DNA from: AP-15 sp963712825
Lineage (GTDB): Bacteria; Pseudomonadota; Alphaproteobacteria; ATCC43930; CGMCC-115725
NCBI GenBank assembly: GCA_963712825.1
Contig: CAVQJP010000016.1
Span: 62,001-126,000, forward strand
Length of the DNA: 64,000 bases
Reading direction: 5' to 3'
Shown: positions 33,223 to 42,667 of the stretch, piece after piece
Numbering within the stretch: position 1 is the first letter of the stretch
Layout of the letters: each line of letters opens with the position of its first letter
The notes under the pieces: model-generated
Told to the model about the DNA's origin: nothing
The model's input: the letters and a program-made list of their open reading frames with translations, nothing else
The model's database searches: none
Translations under genes and position numbers: made by a program

Positions 33223-34092
33223 TTGCAAGAAACCGCGGTGGAGCAGGATTCCGATCATCGCGGCTTGCCGCCGATTCTCGCCGGCAAGGATTACAGAGCG
33301 GCATCGGTCTTCGAGCCGGCCAATCTCTTGCGCGAGGCCCGTCGGCAAAAGAGGGTCGCCGAGATCCCGGTGCCCGAGATCTGCGTGCTCGACCCCGACG
33401 GCGACATTCTGCGCGCGTTGCAGCGCGCCGGGCGCACCGCGCGGTCTGCGGGCTGGGCCTGCTATCACACCGAGCTCTACGAATTCGACCACGACGGCGA
33501 GCGGTTCGGGATAATCGGCTGCGCCGTCGGCGCCTCGTTTGCGGTATTGCTCGCCGAAGAGCTGTTTGTCTCCGGCTGCCGCTTTCTGGTCAGCGTGACC
33601 TCGGCCGGGCAGATCCATCGGCCTGAGCAGATCGATCGGCCTGAGCAGATCGATCGGGGCGCCAGTCCCTACTTCGTGCTGATCGACCGCGCCTTGCGCG
33701 ACGAGGGTACCAGCTACCACTACCTGCCGCCGGGCGAATTCGCCGAGGCCGACGGCGCGCTCGCCGCCGCGGCGATGCACGCCTTGAAAGCCACCGGGCA
33801 GACGGTCCATCGCGGCGCCGCCTGGACCACCGACGCACCCTTTCGCGAAACCGCAGCGGCGATCGAACGAGCGCGCGCCCGCGGCATTCTCGCGGTCGAG
33901 ATGGAGGCGGCCGCACTTTACGCCTTTGCCGCCGCGCGCGCCAAGCCGGTGCTGTGCTTCGCCCATGTCACCAACCAGATGGCGGTCGCGACCGGCGATT
34001 TCGAAAAGGGTGAGGCCAACGGCAGCGCCGCAGCCCTTGCCGTCATCGCCGCCACCGCCCGCAGCTGGCGGGCGGCGGACAAACCGAGGTGA
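33223..34092 (+). CDS. Nucleoside/purine phosphorylase family protein
   Basis: A protein of the nucleoside phosphorylase superfamily, 289 residues from the TTG at 33223. LPPILAGKDYRAASVFEPANLLREA is a recognised N-terminal segment of this family; GCAVGASFAVLLAEELFVSG and VEMEAAALYAFAAARAK contain the substrate-binding MEAA motif. A GTG at 33238 is an alternative start, and the frame stays open back to the metC-like stop, so the N-terminus is uncertain. An in-frame 18-bp repeat at 33619 adds RPEQID twice. The substrate is not certain. Confidence 0.75.
   Translation: MQETAVEQDSDHRGLPPILAGKDYRAASVFEPANLLREARRQKRVAEIPVPEICVLDPDGDILRALQRAGRTARSAGWACYHTELYEFDHDGERFGIIGCAVGASFAVLLAEELFVSGCRFLVSVTSAGQIHRPEQIDRPEQIDRGASPYFVLIDRALRDEGTSYHYLPPGEFAEADGALAAAAMHALKATGQTVHRGAAWTTDAPFRETAAAIERARARGILAVEMEAAALYAFAAARAKPVLCFAHVTNQMAVATGDFEKGEANGSAAALAVIAATARSWRAADKPR
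33619..33654. repeat. Two perfect 18-bp tandem repeats inside the phosphorylase-like gene
   Basis: cggcctgagcagatcgat occurs at 33619-33636 and again at 33637-33654, with a partial copy (33610-33618) just before. The units are identical and in frame, encoding RPEQID twice. The identity suggests recent expansion or active slippage. Confidence 0.9.
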
Positions 34093-34172
34093 GCGAAGGC
34101 GGCCCGGCGACGATGTCCGAACCGATAGCGTGCGGCATCCCCAGACGCCGGCTACGAGCAGTCGCCTTACGA

Positions 34173-34403
34173 TCAAAGGAGGCGTACGAGCTCGTCGGCG
34201 GTAAGCCCGGCTTGGCGCAGGATCGAGCGGAGAATCCCGCGCTTTACGTCGGCGCTTCCGTGATGTGGGACGACTATGCGCACCGCGGGCCGATCAGGGT
34301 GCTTCAACACGTAGTGGCCGCCGGTCACATGGTGGACGAAAAAGCCGGCACGCTGCAACGCTCGGATCAGCCGCGCGGCGCTGACCGAAGGCAGATCGGT
34401 CAT
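34173..34403 (-). CDS. hicA: HicA-type mRNA interferase toxin
   Basis: A 76-residue HicA/YcfA toxin with the dsRBD-like fold: SAARLIRALQRAGFFVHHVTGG, then GGHYVLKHP, whose His is the catalytic residue, and VVPHHGSADVKRGILRSILRQAGL at the end. It overlaps the hicB stop by four bases and follows it, the antitoxin-first order. HicA cuts mRNA when HicB is lost. It looks intact. Confidence 0.88.
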   Translation of the reverse strand: MTDLPSVSAARLIRALQRAGFFVHHVTGGHYVLKHPDRPAVRIVVPHHGSADVKRGILRSILRQAGLTADELVRLL

Positions 34404-34645
34404 GCGCTCGCGAGTTCGACCGTCAGCCTCTCGGTGACGGGCCCCTCCGGAGCCTCGTAAGGCAGCGGTTCGCCGTCCTTGCGCAGGGATTCCAGATACG
34501 CGCGCAGGCAGTCCGCCGCCATTGCGCGCGCCTCGTCCATCGTCTCTCCCTGGGTTGCCAGCCCCGGGATCGCCGGAAAAGTGATGATATACCCGCCTTC
34601 TTCGGCCGGCTCGAAAACCGCGGTGTACCGGAACTGATTTGCCAC
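34400..34645 (-). CDS. hicB: HicB-type antitoxin
   Basis: An 81-residue partial-RNase-H-fold antitoxin: YTAVFEPAEEGGYIITFPAIPGLATQGETMDEA is the HicB core, followed by RAMAADCLRAYLESLRKDGEPLP. There is no separate DNA-binding domain, so this is the short HicB type. The GTG at 34645 (VANQFRYT) is preferred over longer frames that code an Arg-rich extension. It overlaps hicA by four bases. Confidence 0.86.
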   Translation of the reverse strand: MANQFRYTAVFEPAEEGGYIITFPAIPGLATQGETMDEARAMAADCLRAYLESLRKDGEPLPYEAPEGPVTERLTVELASA

Positions 34646-34854
34646 TCGAGCATCGCTCCTTGCCGCGCCTCGATCGCGCGGCGATGTCAGCAATTATGGA
34701 CGCGGGCCTACCCGATTACCATGGCGGCGACCTTACAACGCTGGCCGACCGCCCACGCCTAGAGCGTGATCCCAAGAGTTTGAATTGAGTAGATATTCCC
34801 ACACACCGGATTTTGTGATTCAAGATGCTGGCTGGGGTTGGGGGCCAGCATCGA

Positions 34855-35145
34855 ATGGCAAGACCCTATTCACAGGACCTGCGCGATCGGGTGGTTGCGG
34901 CGGTGGCGAGCGGTCGCGCCTGCCGGGCGACGGCGGCGCTGTTTGGGGTCAGCGTCGCCAGCGTGGTCAAATGCTCGCAGCGCTGGCGGGCCACTGGCAG
35001 TGCCGCGGCCAAGCCGATGGACGGGCGGCGGCCGCTGCGGCTGCGGAGTGAGCGCGCGTGGCTATCGGCGCGGATCGCCGAAAAGCCGGATCTGACCCTT
35101 CGGGCGGTAATGGCTGAGCTGGCTGAGCGCTAGACCAAGAGCTTT
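34855..35145 (+). pseudogene. Truncated IS630-family transposase
   Basis: The open frame runs from ATG 34855 and codes MARPYSQDLRDRVVAAV, an IS630 helix-turn-helix start, continuing with ATAALFGVSVASVVKCSQRWR and RAVMAELAER, then a TAG stop at about 35131. After the stop, TK(S) resembles the next family residues, so the gene was cut by a nonsense change and then lost. The catalytic DDE half is absent. The LysR gene ends at 35146, so the remnant abuts it. The left flank (about 34765-34854) is IS630-like. Confidence 0.8.
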
Positions 35146-36102
35146 CTACGTTGATCTTGCGCAATTTATGCGTAGTTGCCTCCCGCGCGCACCACCGGTC
35201 CGGTATTTAACATGCTCGATAAACGCGCGCAGCTTGGGCAACACTTGGCGTCCGCCAGGGTAGTATAGAAAAACCCCTGGCGTCGTAACAGCGAAGGGTG
35301 TCAGGAGCGCTTGCAATCGACCATCAGCAATCGGCGTTTTGGCGAGCGGCCCGGGCAACTGCGCAAGCCCCAGACCCCGGATCGCTGCGGCGAGAAGTGT
35401 GGGGTAGTCGTGCGAGATGAGCGGCCCGGTGACGATTGCCTCGATTGTCTTGTTGCCCTCGACAAAGGGCCAAGGCGCGATCGAGCCGTTCGAGCGGCGC
35501 ATGCGCAGGCAGGCGTGGTGACGCAGATCGTCGATCCGCTCCGGACGCTGTCGCCGGCGCAGGTAATCGGGGCTGCCAACGACAACGAGAGGAAACGGCG
35601 GCGTCAGCCGCACCCCGACCATGTCGGCGGCGATGAACTGGCCCAAACGGATGCCGGCGTCAAACCCTTGGGCCGCGAGATCGATCAGTTCCTCGCTTGC
35701 GGCGATCTCCAGTTCGATCTCGGGGTAGGCTTCGCCGAAAGAGGTGATCACTGACTCCAGGATCAGCGGCACGACCGCGCGCGGCACCGAGAGACGCAAT
35801 AGTCCCGCGGGCCGCCCTCCGAGGTCGCGCGCAGCTTCGCTGGCGGCGACGAGCTCTTCGAAGGCGGGTTTTGCGCGCGAGATGAAACGTTCGCCGGCTT
35901 CAGTCAGACCGACACTGCGGGTTGTGCGGATGAAGAGCGCTGCGCCGACGCGCGCCTCAAGCGCGCGTACCGCCTGGCTGATCGCCGATGGGGTTACCCC
36001 GAGTTCCGCAGCCGCTTTCCGGAAATTGCGGTGTTGGGCAACCCTGAGGAACGCCTCCACGCCGTCGAGCGCGCCGTGCCTCACTGTGAAGTTCTGCTTC
36101 AT
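35146..36102 (-). CDS. LysR-type transcriptional regulator
   Basis: A 318-residue regulator with an N-terminal winged helix-turn-helix (LDGVEAFLRVAQHRNFRKAAAELGVTPSAISQAVRALE, residues 12-50) and a C-terminal effector domain (PAGLLRLSVPRAVVPLILE, residues 97-115). It is divergent from a membrane protein gene across a 201-bp gap, the usual pattern for a LysR regulator and its target. The last ten residues (RINCARST) run into the IS630 remnant and may not be the original end. Confidence 0.9.
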   Translation of the reverse strand: MKQNFTVRHGALDGVEAFLRVAQHRNFRKAAAELGVTPSAISQAVRALEARVGAALFIRTTRSVGLTEAGERFISRAKPAFEELVAASEAARDLGGRPAGLLRLSVPRAVVPLILESVITSFGEAYPEIELEIAASEELIDLAAQGFDAGIRLGQFIAADMVGVRLTPPFPLVVVGSPDYLRRRQRPERIDDLRHHACLRMRRSNGSIAPWPFVEGNKTIEAIVTGPLISHDYPTLLAAAIRGLGLAQLPGPLAKTPIADGRLQALLTPFAVTTPGVFLYYPGGRQVLPKLRAFIEHVKYRTGGARGRQLRINCARST

Positions 36103-36202
36103 TGCCTATTCACATTATCGCTGATAGTCGCTCGCGGGAAGCGGTCGCATATCGGCGACAAGGTTTCGGGCCGGAGGGATCAGCGGCTCGCACCCCAGCA
36201 AT

Positions 36203-36217
36203 TGAGACGAAATCTCA
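36203..36217. promoter_or_regulatory. Inverted repeat in the LysR/membrane-protein intergenic region
   Basis: tgagacgaaatctca (TGAGA-N5-TCTCA) lies about 100 bp from the LysR start and 87 bp before the membrane protein start. LysR regulators bind T-N11-A type dyads in such divergent regions. The site is short, so it is only a candidate. Confidence 0.4.
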
Positions 36218-36303
36218 TGGAAGGTCGGCTCGGCATTCTGACCGCCGGGTTTGAGGCCGCGTCAATCAACACCTGATCTCAGGACTCACACGGAGAACTG
36301 CTG

Positions 36304-37152
36304 ATGACCGCCGCTGTTCCCGCTTATATCGTTCCGCCGGGCCCTGCTTGGCGCAGCCTGTTTTGGATCGCCCCGCTCACGCTGCTGTGGATCTTGTTGA
36401 TCTACTGGCGGCCGATTATCGCGGCCAGCGGAATTCCAACCACGGCACACCAATTGACGGCCCATGGGGTTATCGCGGTCGGTTTGTGGCTCGGCCTCGA
36501 AAGCACCGACCTGACGCCGGGCCAACGCCGCACCACGTGGCTGGCGGTCATGATCCCGTACACGCTTTGGTTCGCTTTCGCCTGGAGCGCTGCGATCAAT
36601 GGCGTCTTCGTCACAGGCGCCTCAACCTTACCGGTGCCGTTCCTGCCGTTGGCGGTCTTCCTGCCGGTGATCATTGGCGCGCCGTTGTTGCTGTTGTCGA
36701 CGCGGGTGGGGCAGGTGCTCGATGCGATGCCGGTGAGCTGGCTCGTCGCGCTTCAGCTTTACCGGGTATTCGGCAGCTGGGCTCTCGCTGCCTGGCTGCG
36801 TGGAGCGCTGCCCGGTGTGTTCGCGTTGCCGGCGGGAATTGGCGACGTGCTGACCGGCCTGCTCGCCGTGCCAGCGGCCATCGCCGTGGCGCGCGGTACG
36901 GCTCAAGGCCGAAGGGCAGCGATCGCCTGGAATATTTTGGGCCTCGCGGACTTCGCCGTTGCGATCACCTTGGGGTTGATCACCTCGCCCGGCCGGTTCC
37001 AGTTGATCATTCCAAGCGTGCCGAGCATCGGCGCAGGCGCTTATCCGGGCGTGCTGACCCCTGCTTTTGTGGTGCCAGCCTCGATCCTGCTGCATCTCCT
37101 TTCGCTGCGGCAACTGCGCCGGCGCCGGCGGGCCGAGGCAGCGCGGTACTAG
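36304..37152 (+). CDS. Hypothetical polytopic membrane protein
   Basis: A 282-residue integral membrane protein with about eight hydrophobic segments, including SLFWIAPLTLLWILLIYW (residues 13-30), LAVMIPYTLWFAFAWSAAI (about 80), FLPLAVFLPVIIGAPLLLLS (about 116), LGLADFAVAITLGLIT (about 218) and a C-terminal FVVPASILLHLLSL followed by an Arg tail. No family recognised. It is the only gene facing the LysR regulator and is its likely target. GGAG lies 7-10 bases before ATG 36304. Confidence 0.7.
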   Translation: MTAAVPAYIVPPGPAWRSLFWIAPLTLLWILLIYWRPIIAASGIPTTAHQLTAHGVIAVGLWLGLESTDLTPGQRRTTWLAVMIPYTLWFAFAWSAAINGVFVTGASTLPVPFLPLAVFLPVIIGAPLLLLSTRVGQVLDAMPVSWLVALQLYRVFGSWALAAWLRGALPGVFALPAGIGDVLTGLLAVPAAIAVARGTAQGRRAAIAWNILGLADFAVAITLGLITSPGRFQLIIPSVPSIGAGAYPGVLTPAFVVPASILLHLLSLRQLRRRRRAEAARY

Positions 37153-37547
37153 ACGCGCGCCTCAGCGAGGCATCGCGCACCAAGCGCGGCGAGCTTCCCC
37201 GCCGGGTTTAGGCGAAGGCTGAGGGTTCGGTGTGGGGCAAGAACCGCCGATAATCGCCGCGTTCTTGAATGCCTGCGTTGGGTCGTAAGCCGAAATTCAA
37301 AACTGAGACACCATCTCGCGTTCGCCTATCCCGCGCCCTGGCTCTCGCCGCTGGGCGGGCGCTCGCGAGCTTGTGACTGTACGTCGTCCCGGTGGGGTTC
37401 GCATATCGTCGTCGACAGCCACGGATTGGCGGTGGTGACGGCGAATGACCCGCCGCTCGTTCTCCTCGCCAGCCTCGATTTATGGCGCTGGCGCAGATAA
37501 GGTCGCGCATTGCTTCGATCCTCGGCCCACCGGATGAAGAACGCACG
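37153..37547. other. Intergenic region without a recognisable gene
   Basis: A 395-bp gap between the membrane protein and the DoxX gene. A minus-strand frame (37208-37585) has no family signature and overlaps the DoxX start. A possible hairpin pair around cgccgctgggcgggcg (37345-37370) is seen, with no T-run. The DoxX promoter should lie at the right end. Confidence 0.45.
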
Positions 37548-38171
37548 ATGACGCCGAACCCGTTGACCGATTTCGTCCATTTCATGCTGCGACCGGGATG
37601 GCCGACCTATGTCTTTTGGGTCCTTATGATCGCCAGCGTCGTGATCGCGGTCTATGTGCTCGCCACGCTGCCCGAGCAACGGCGCTTTGTTCACCTCGGC
37701 AATTGGGCCTGCCGCGTCGTCATCGGCGGGATGTGGTGGCAGCAGACCTTGTGGAAATTGCCGCCCTATTACACCGACAATGACACACCCTCCGGCACCA
37801 ACGAGCTCCTCCACTATATGACCGGCGAAGGAAAAACGGCCGCCATCCCGTTGCTGAAGAATTTCGTCAACCACGTGGTCTTGCCGCATTTCTCCCTGTT
37901 TGCGCCGATCGTCTACCTCGCCGAAGCGCTGACCGCCGTGTCGCTGATCCTCGGTCTCTTCGTGCGGCTGTGGGGTGTGATTGGCGCGCTCCAGTTCCTC
38001 AATCTGTGGCTCGGCCTCTACAACGACTGGTACGAGTGGCCGTGGACCTATTTCTTCGCGTTTGTGCTTATGGTCATCTTTGCCTTGCATCATTACGGCC
38101 GCAGCCTCGGCGTCGATGCGATCCTGACCGCGCGGCCGCGCCGGAGCCGGCTGCTCGCCTGGATAAGCTGA
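37548..38171 (+). CDS. DoxX family membrane protein
   Basis: A 207-residue integral membrane protein: FVHFMLRPGWPTYVFWVLMIASVVIAVYVL near the N-terminus, CRVVIGGMWWQQTLWKLPPYY near 56 (a DoxX-family loop), FAPIVYLAEALTAVSLILGLFVRLWGVIGALQFLNLWLG near 117, and ALHHYGRSLGVD at the end. DoxX/DoxD-like proteins take part in thiosulfate oxidation or redox membrane complexes, but most are uncharacterised. The ATG at 37548 is preferred; an upstream ATG at 37482 adds a poorly conserved segment. Confidence 0.8.
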   Translation: MTPNPLTDFVHFMLRPGWPTYVFWVLMIASVVIAVYVLATLPEQRRFVHLGNWACRVVIGGMWWQQTLWKLPPYYTDNDTPSGTNELLHYMTGEGKTAAIPLLKNFVNHVVLPHFSLFAPIVYLAEALTAVSLILGLFVRLWGVIGALQFLNLWLGLYNDWYEWPWTYFFAFVLMVIFALHHYGRSLGVDAILTARPRRSRLLAWIS

Positions 38172-38242
38172 GCCGATGGGCGCGCCACCGAGTGCGCGAC
38201 CCCGGCACATGCGGCCTTACGACGACCCAGAGGCTGGCGCCG

Positions 38243-38638
38243 CTACAGCATGCCGAGCTCGAGGCGGGCTTCTTCGCTCATCTTGTCAGGGGTCCAGGGC
38301 GGGGTCCAGACCAGCTTGACGCGCACCTCGCCGACGCCCGGAACGCCGCGGATCGCGGTCTCGACCTCGCCCGGCATGCTGGCTGCGACCGGGCAGGCCG
38401 GGGTGGTCAGGGTCATCTCGACAAAGACGATGCCGCCCTTTTTGACGATCAGCTCGTAGATCAGCCCGAGCTCGACGAGGTCCATCGGGATTTCCGGATC
38501 GCGCACGGTTTTCAGCGCTTCGAGCACCGGGCCCATCAGCGCCGGGTCGTCCTCGCCGCCTTCCGGACGCTCGACCTCGTCGCCGGACTCGGCGGCGGGG
38601 GTTTCGGGGGCGAAATCGAACGGGTCGCGGTCAGCCAT
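38243..38638 (-). CDS. sufT: SUF-associated DUF59 protein (SufT-like)
   Basis: A 131-residue protein: an acidic N-terminal tail, then a MIP18/DUF59 domain (LEALKTVRDPEIPMDLVELGLIYELIV, residues 41-67) with TTPACPVAASMPGEVE near 77, whose Cys is the conserved family residue. SufT proteins help mature Fe-S clusters on target proteins. It is the last gene of the suf operon, five bases after sufU. Confidence 0.88.
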   Translation of the reverse strand: MADRDPFDFAPETPAAESGDEVERPEGGEDDPALMGPVLEALKTVRDPEIPMDLVELGLIYELIVKKGGIVFVEMTLTTPACPVAASMPGEVETAIRGVPGVGEVRVKLVWTPPWTPDKMSEEARLELGML

Positions 38639-38643
38639 CGCTG

Positions 38644-39105
38644 CTACTCCGTCTTAACGGGTGTGCCGTCGCCTTTCAGCGCGGCTTCGAGCGCATGCCA
38701 CGACAGGGTCGCGCATTTGACCCGCGCCGGGTAGGCCTTGACCCCGGTCAATGGCTCGAGCCGCTCCATCTCCTCGGCCAACGGCTCGGAGAGCGGGCTT
38801 TCCTCGCCCCCGGTCACGCGCGCATGGAAATGTCCGAAGAGCTCGCGCGCCTCCTCGACGGTCTTGTCCTTCAACACCTCGGTCATCAGCGAGGCCGCCG
38901 CGGTCGAGATCGCGCAGCCCCGCCCCTGAAACGCCACATCGGCAATACGCTCGCCGTCGAGCGTCAGGAACACGGTGACCCTGTCGCCGCACAGCGGGTT
39001 ATAGCCTTGCGCGGTGTGGGTCGGGTGCTCGATCGCCCGAAAATTGCGCGGGTGGCGGCCGTGGTCGAGGATGATGTCCTGGTAAAGCTCGCGCAGATCC
39101 GTCAT
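38644..39105 (-). CDS. sufU: SUF-type Fe-S scaffold/sulfur acceptor protein
   Basis: A 153-residue SufU/NifU-like protein. The three ligand cysteines are visible in YNPLCGDRV (near 38), FQGRGCAISTAAASLM (near 63) and ARVKCATLSWHALE (near 130), and Asp in CGDRV is the usual fourth zinc or Fe-S ligand. It accepts sulfur from SufS or holds a cluster. Its ATG overlaps the sufS stop by four bases, so translation is coupled. Confidence 0.9.
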   Translation of the reverse strand: MTDLRELYQDIILDHGRHPRNFRAIEHPTHTAQGYNPLCGDRVTVFLTLDGERIADVAFQGRGCAISTAAASLMTEVLKDKTVEEARELFGHFHARVTGGEESPLSEPLAEEMERLEPLTGVKAYPARVKCATLSWHALEAALKGDGTPVKTE

Positions 39106-40364
39106 CGGAACATCTCTCTCGCGGCCTCGATCGCGTCGGCCAGCGCGTCGATGTCGCGCTCGTCGTTGTAGACGCCGAGGGAGGCGCGGGTCGTCGCACC
39201 GAGGCCGAGCTTGTCGAGCAGCGGCTGGGCGCAGTGATGACCGGCGCGCACCGCCACATGATGGCGGTCGAGCACGGTCGCCACATCGTGCGGGTGGATC
39301 CCTTCGAGATCGAAGGACAGGATGCCGAGCCGCCGCTGCCCGGCGCCGACCAGCTGCAGGCCCGGAATCCGCGACAGGCGGTCGACACCGTAACCGGTCA
39401 GCGCCTCCTCGTGCTCGAGGATGTTGTCGCGCCCCAGCTCCTCGATGAAATCGAGCGCCGCGCCGAGCCCGATCGCACCCGAGATGTCGGGGGTGCCGGC
39501 CTCGAAGCGATGCGGCGGGTCCTGGTAGGTGCTCTGTTCGAAGGTGACGTTGAGGATCATCTCTCCGCCGCCTTGCCAGGGCGGCATCGCCGCCAGCAGT
39601 TCATGGCGCCCCCACAGCACCCCGATCCCGGTCGGGCCATAGGTCTTGTGCCCGGAAAAGGCGTAGAAATCGCACCCCAGCGCCTGCACGTCGACCGCAA
39701 GGCGGGGAGCGGCCTGGCAGCCGTCGACCAGCACCCGCGCACCGGCGCGATGCGCCAATTCGACGATGGTCGCGACCGGTACCAGGGCGCCGGTGGCGTT
39801 GGCAAGGTGGGTGATCGCCACCAGCCGCGTGTGCGGGGTCAGGCGCGCGGCAAACGCCGCGAGGTCGAGCCCGCCGGTGGCATCGACCGGCGCCACGACG
39901 ATGCGGATGCCGATGCGGTCGCGCAGCAACTGCCACGGCACGATATTGGAATGGTGCTCGAGCTCGCTGATGACAACTTCGTCGCCGGCTTCGAGAAAGG
40001 CCCCGCCCCAGCTCTGCGCGACAAGGTTGATCGCCTCGGTGGCGCCGCGGACAAACACGATCTCGTCGGGGTCGGCGGCGTTGAGAAACCGCTGCGCCTT
40101 GACCCGCGCCTCCTCGAACAGATCGGTGGAGCGCGCGCTGAGCCGGTAAACCCCGCGATGCACATTGGCGTAGTCGGTGCGGTAGTAGTCGGCGACGCGG
40201 TCGATGACCGAGGCCGGCTTTTGCGCGCTCGCCCCGGAGTTGAGAAACACCAGGTCCGGATTGCTCTGAAAAATCGGAAACTGCTGCCGCAGCAGGCGCG
40301 GGTCGAACCCGCCCGGCAGGCGCTCCGTGCCGAGATCGGAAGGCCTCGGACTTGCCGCAGTCAT
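39102..40364 (-). CDS. sufS: Cysteine desulfurase SufS
   Basis: A 420-residue PLP enzyme that takes sulfur from cysteine. YFAFSGHK-type PLP site is present as FYAFSGHKTYGPTG near 228, with the lysine in SGHK, and the persulfide cysteine lies in RAGHHCAQPLL near 367. RGATEAINLVAQSWG near 96 and SELEHHSNIVPWQ near 122 fix it in the SufS branch. The ATG at 40364 gives a usual N-terminus and starts two bases after the sufD stop. Confidence 0.94.
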   Translation of the reverse strand: MTAASPRPSDLGTERLPGGFDPRLLRQQFPIFQSNPDLVFLNSGASAQKPASVIDRVADYYRTDYANVHRGVYRLSARSTDLFEEARVKAQRFLNAADPDEIVFVRGATEAINLVAQSWGGAFLEAGDEVVISELEHHSNIVPWQLLRDRIGIRIVVAPVDATGGLDLAAFAARLTPHTRLVAITHLANATGALVPVATIVELAHRAGARVLVDGCQAAPRLAVDVQALGCDFYAFSGHKTYGPTGIGVLWGRHELLAAMPPWQGGGEMILNVTFEQSTYQDPPHRFEAGTPDISGAIGLGAALDFIEELGRDNILEHEEALTGYGVDRLSRIPGLQLVGAGQRRLGILSFDLEGIHPHDVATVLDRHHVAVRAGHHCAQPLLDKLGLGATTRASLGVYNDERDIDALADAIEAAREMFR

Positions 40365-40366
40365 GC

Positions 40367-41710
40367 TCAATCCTCCAATGCCGCAAGGCGACGGGAGAGC
40401 CGGTTCAGCAGGTGCTCGCGCAATGCTGCCGGCTCGACGATTTCGACCGCCTCGCGAATAAACGCTTCGATCAGCATATGGCGCGCGTCCTCGCGCGGGA
40501 TGCCGCGGGCCAGCAGGTAAAAGAGCGCCGATTCGTCGAGGTCGCCGACCGCCGCACCATGGCTGCACTTCACGTCGTCGGCGAAGATTTCGAGCTCGGG
40601 CTTGGTGTCGATCGCGGCGCGCGTGCCGAGCAGCAGGTTGCGGCTGAGCATATGGGCGTCGACCTTTTGCGCGCCCGGACGAACCGTGATCCGGCCTTGG
40701 AACGCGCCGTGGGCGCGGCCGGCCGCAACCCCCTTGAAGATTTCGCGGGTCTCGCCGCGCTCGGCCAAGTGGTCGACATTGGTGACGATGTTGGCCTGCT
40801 GGCGACCCGAAGCGACAAAGCCCCCGTGGAGACCGCAATAGGCGCCCTCGCCGGCGCTGCGCACGACCGTCTCGTGGCGCACCGTGCCCCCGCCGAGCAG
40901 CAGCTCAAAGCTCGTCAGCCGCGCCGCCGCGCCGAGCTCCGCGTCCAGTGCCGCAAGATGCAGCGCGTCGGCACCTTCCTCGACCAGCGCCACCCGGTCG
41001 AGCGCCGCACCCGCGGCGAGCCGCACCGCAACGACGTCGTTGCGCCAATAGCGCCCGTCGCCGGCAAAGATTTCGACCAGTTGCGCACGACTCTCCGCCC
41101 CGAGCGTCACCAGGCTGCGGGTGTGCATCGAGGCGGAGGCGTCGCCGGAAGCGAGGTGAATGATCTCGATCGGCTGCTCCATAACAACGCCCGGCGCCAC
41201 TTCGAGCACGAAGCCGTCGCTGAAGAGCGCGGCGTTGAGCGCCGCAAAGGGCTGATCGGCATTCTGCGACAACGCTTCGAGCGCGGCGCCGACCAGCTCC
41301 GGCCTGACGTCGACCGCCGCTGCCGTCGAGCTGAGCCAAGCTCCGGCCGGCAGTCCTCCCCTCGCTGACAACAGAGGCGAAATGCAGCCATCGACGAGGA
41401 CCAGACGACTGGCGGACGGCGCAAGACCAATCCCGGCGAGCAACCGCGCACACGCTGCGGCGGGCTGCTGCGAATGCCCGGTCCGGGCGGGCAGCAGCGG
41501 CGACTGTTCGAGCGCGTGCAGATCGAGGTAGCGCCAGGCTTCGCCGCGCCGGCTCGGAAAGCCCTGTTCGGCAAACCGGGCGAGCGCGCGCCGACGCTGC
41601 TGCGCGAGCCAGTCCGGCTCGCCGGCATGGTCGCCGGCGGCGGCGATACTGGCGGCGTCGAGATAGGGCCGCGCCTCGGGCTTGACCGGGAAGTCGACGA
41701 CGGCGCTCAT
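40367..41710 (-). CDS. sufD: SUF Fe-S assembly protein SufD
   Basis: A 447-residue beta-helix protein of the SufBCD scaffold. The closing region AHGAFQGRITVRPGAQKVDAHMLSRNLLL and the KPELEIFADDVKCSHGA stretch near residue 390, with the conserved Cys/His, are diagnostic. It lies upstream of sufS and after a repeat-filled 188-bp gap from sufC. The ATG at 41710 gives MSAVVDFPVKPEARPYL. Confidence 0.93.
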   Translation of the reverse strand: MSAVVDFPVKPEARPYLDAASIAAAGDHAGEPDWLAQQRRRALARFAEQGFPSRRGEAWRYLDLHALEQSPLLPARTGHSQQPAAACARLLAGIGLAPSASRLVLVDGCISPLLSARGGLPAGAWLSSTAAAVDVRPELVGAALEALSQNADQPFAALNAALFSDGFVLEVAPGVVMEQPIEIIHLASGDASASMHTRSLVTLGAESRAQLVEIFAGDGRYWRNDVVAVRLAAGAALDRVALVEEGADALHLAALDAELGAAARLTSFELLLGGGTVRHETVVRSAGEGAYCGLHGGFVASGRQQANIVTNVDHLAERGETREIFKGVAAGRAHGAFQGRITVRPGAQKVDAHMLSRNLLLGTRAAIDTKPELEIFADDVKCSHGAAVGDLDESALFYLLARGIPREDARHMLIEAFIREAVEIVEPAALREHLLNRLSRRLAALED

Positions 41711-41748
41711 CGTGATCGTTCCCGAGAGGCTCGGGCAATTTGATGGCC

Positions 41749-41853
41749 GTCACCCCCGCGCCAACGGGGGTCCAGAGCTTGCCCCTGTGGGCTGGAACAG
41801 GGGGTCGCCGACAGAGCATTGGGTCCCTGGATTCCCGCTTCCGCGGGAACGAC
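41749..41853. repeat. Palindromic repeat between sufC and sufD
   Basis: Two hairpins: CCCCCG (41753-41758)/CGGGGG (41765-41770) and TTCCCGC (41832-41838)/GCGGGAA (41843-41849). It has the same wording as the repeat at 42668 (gtc-ccccgcg...ttcccgc...gcgggaa-gac) but a longer centre. It sits inside the suf operon in the 188-bp sufC-sufD gap. Confidence 0.8.
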
Positions 41854-41898
41854 GACACGATCGTTAATCGCCAACAGATTTACCGCCGATCACCCGGC

Positions 41899-42651
<753 letters not shown>

Positions 42652-42667
42652 CGTACTTGCCTAGTTC

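Noticed and set aside
33082..34176. A minus-strand open frame over the phosphorylase-like gene
   Set aside because: It shows no conserved motif, whereas the plus strand has a clear nucleoside phosphorylase signature.
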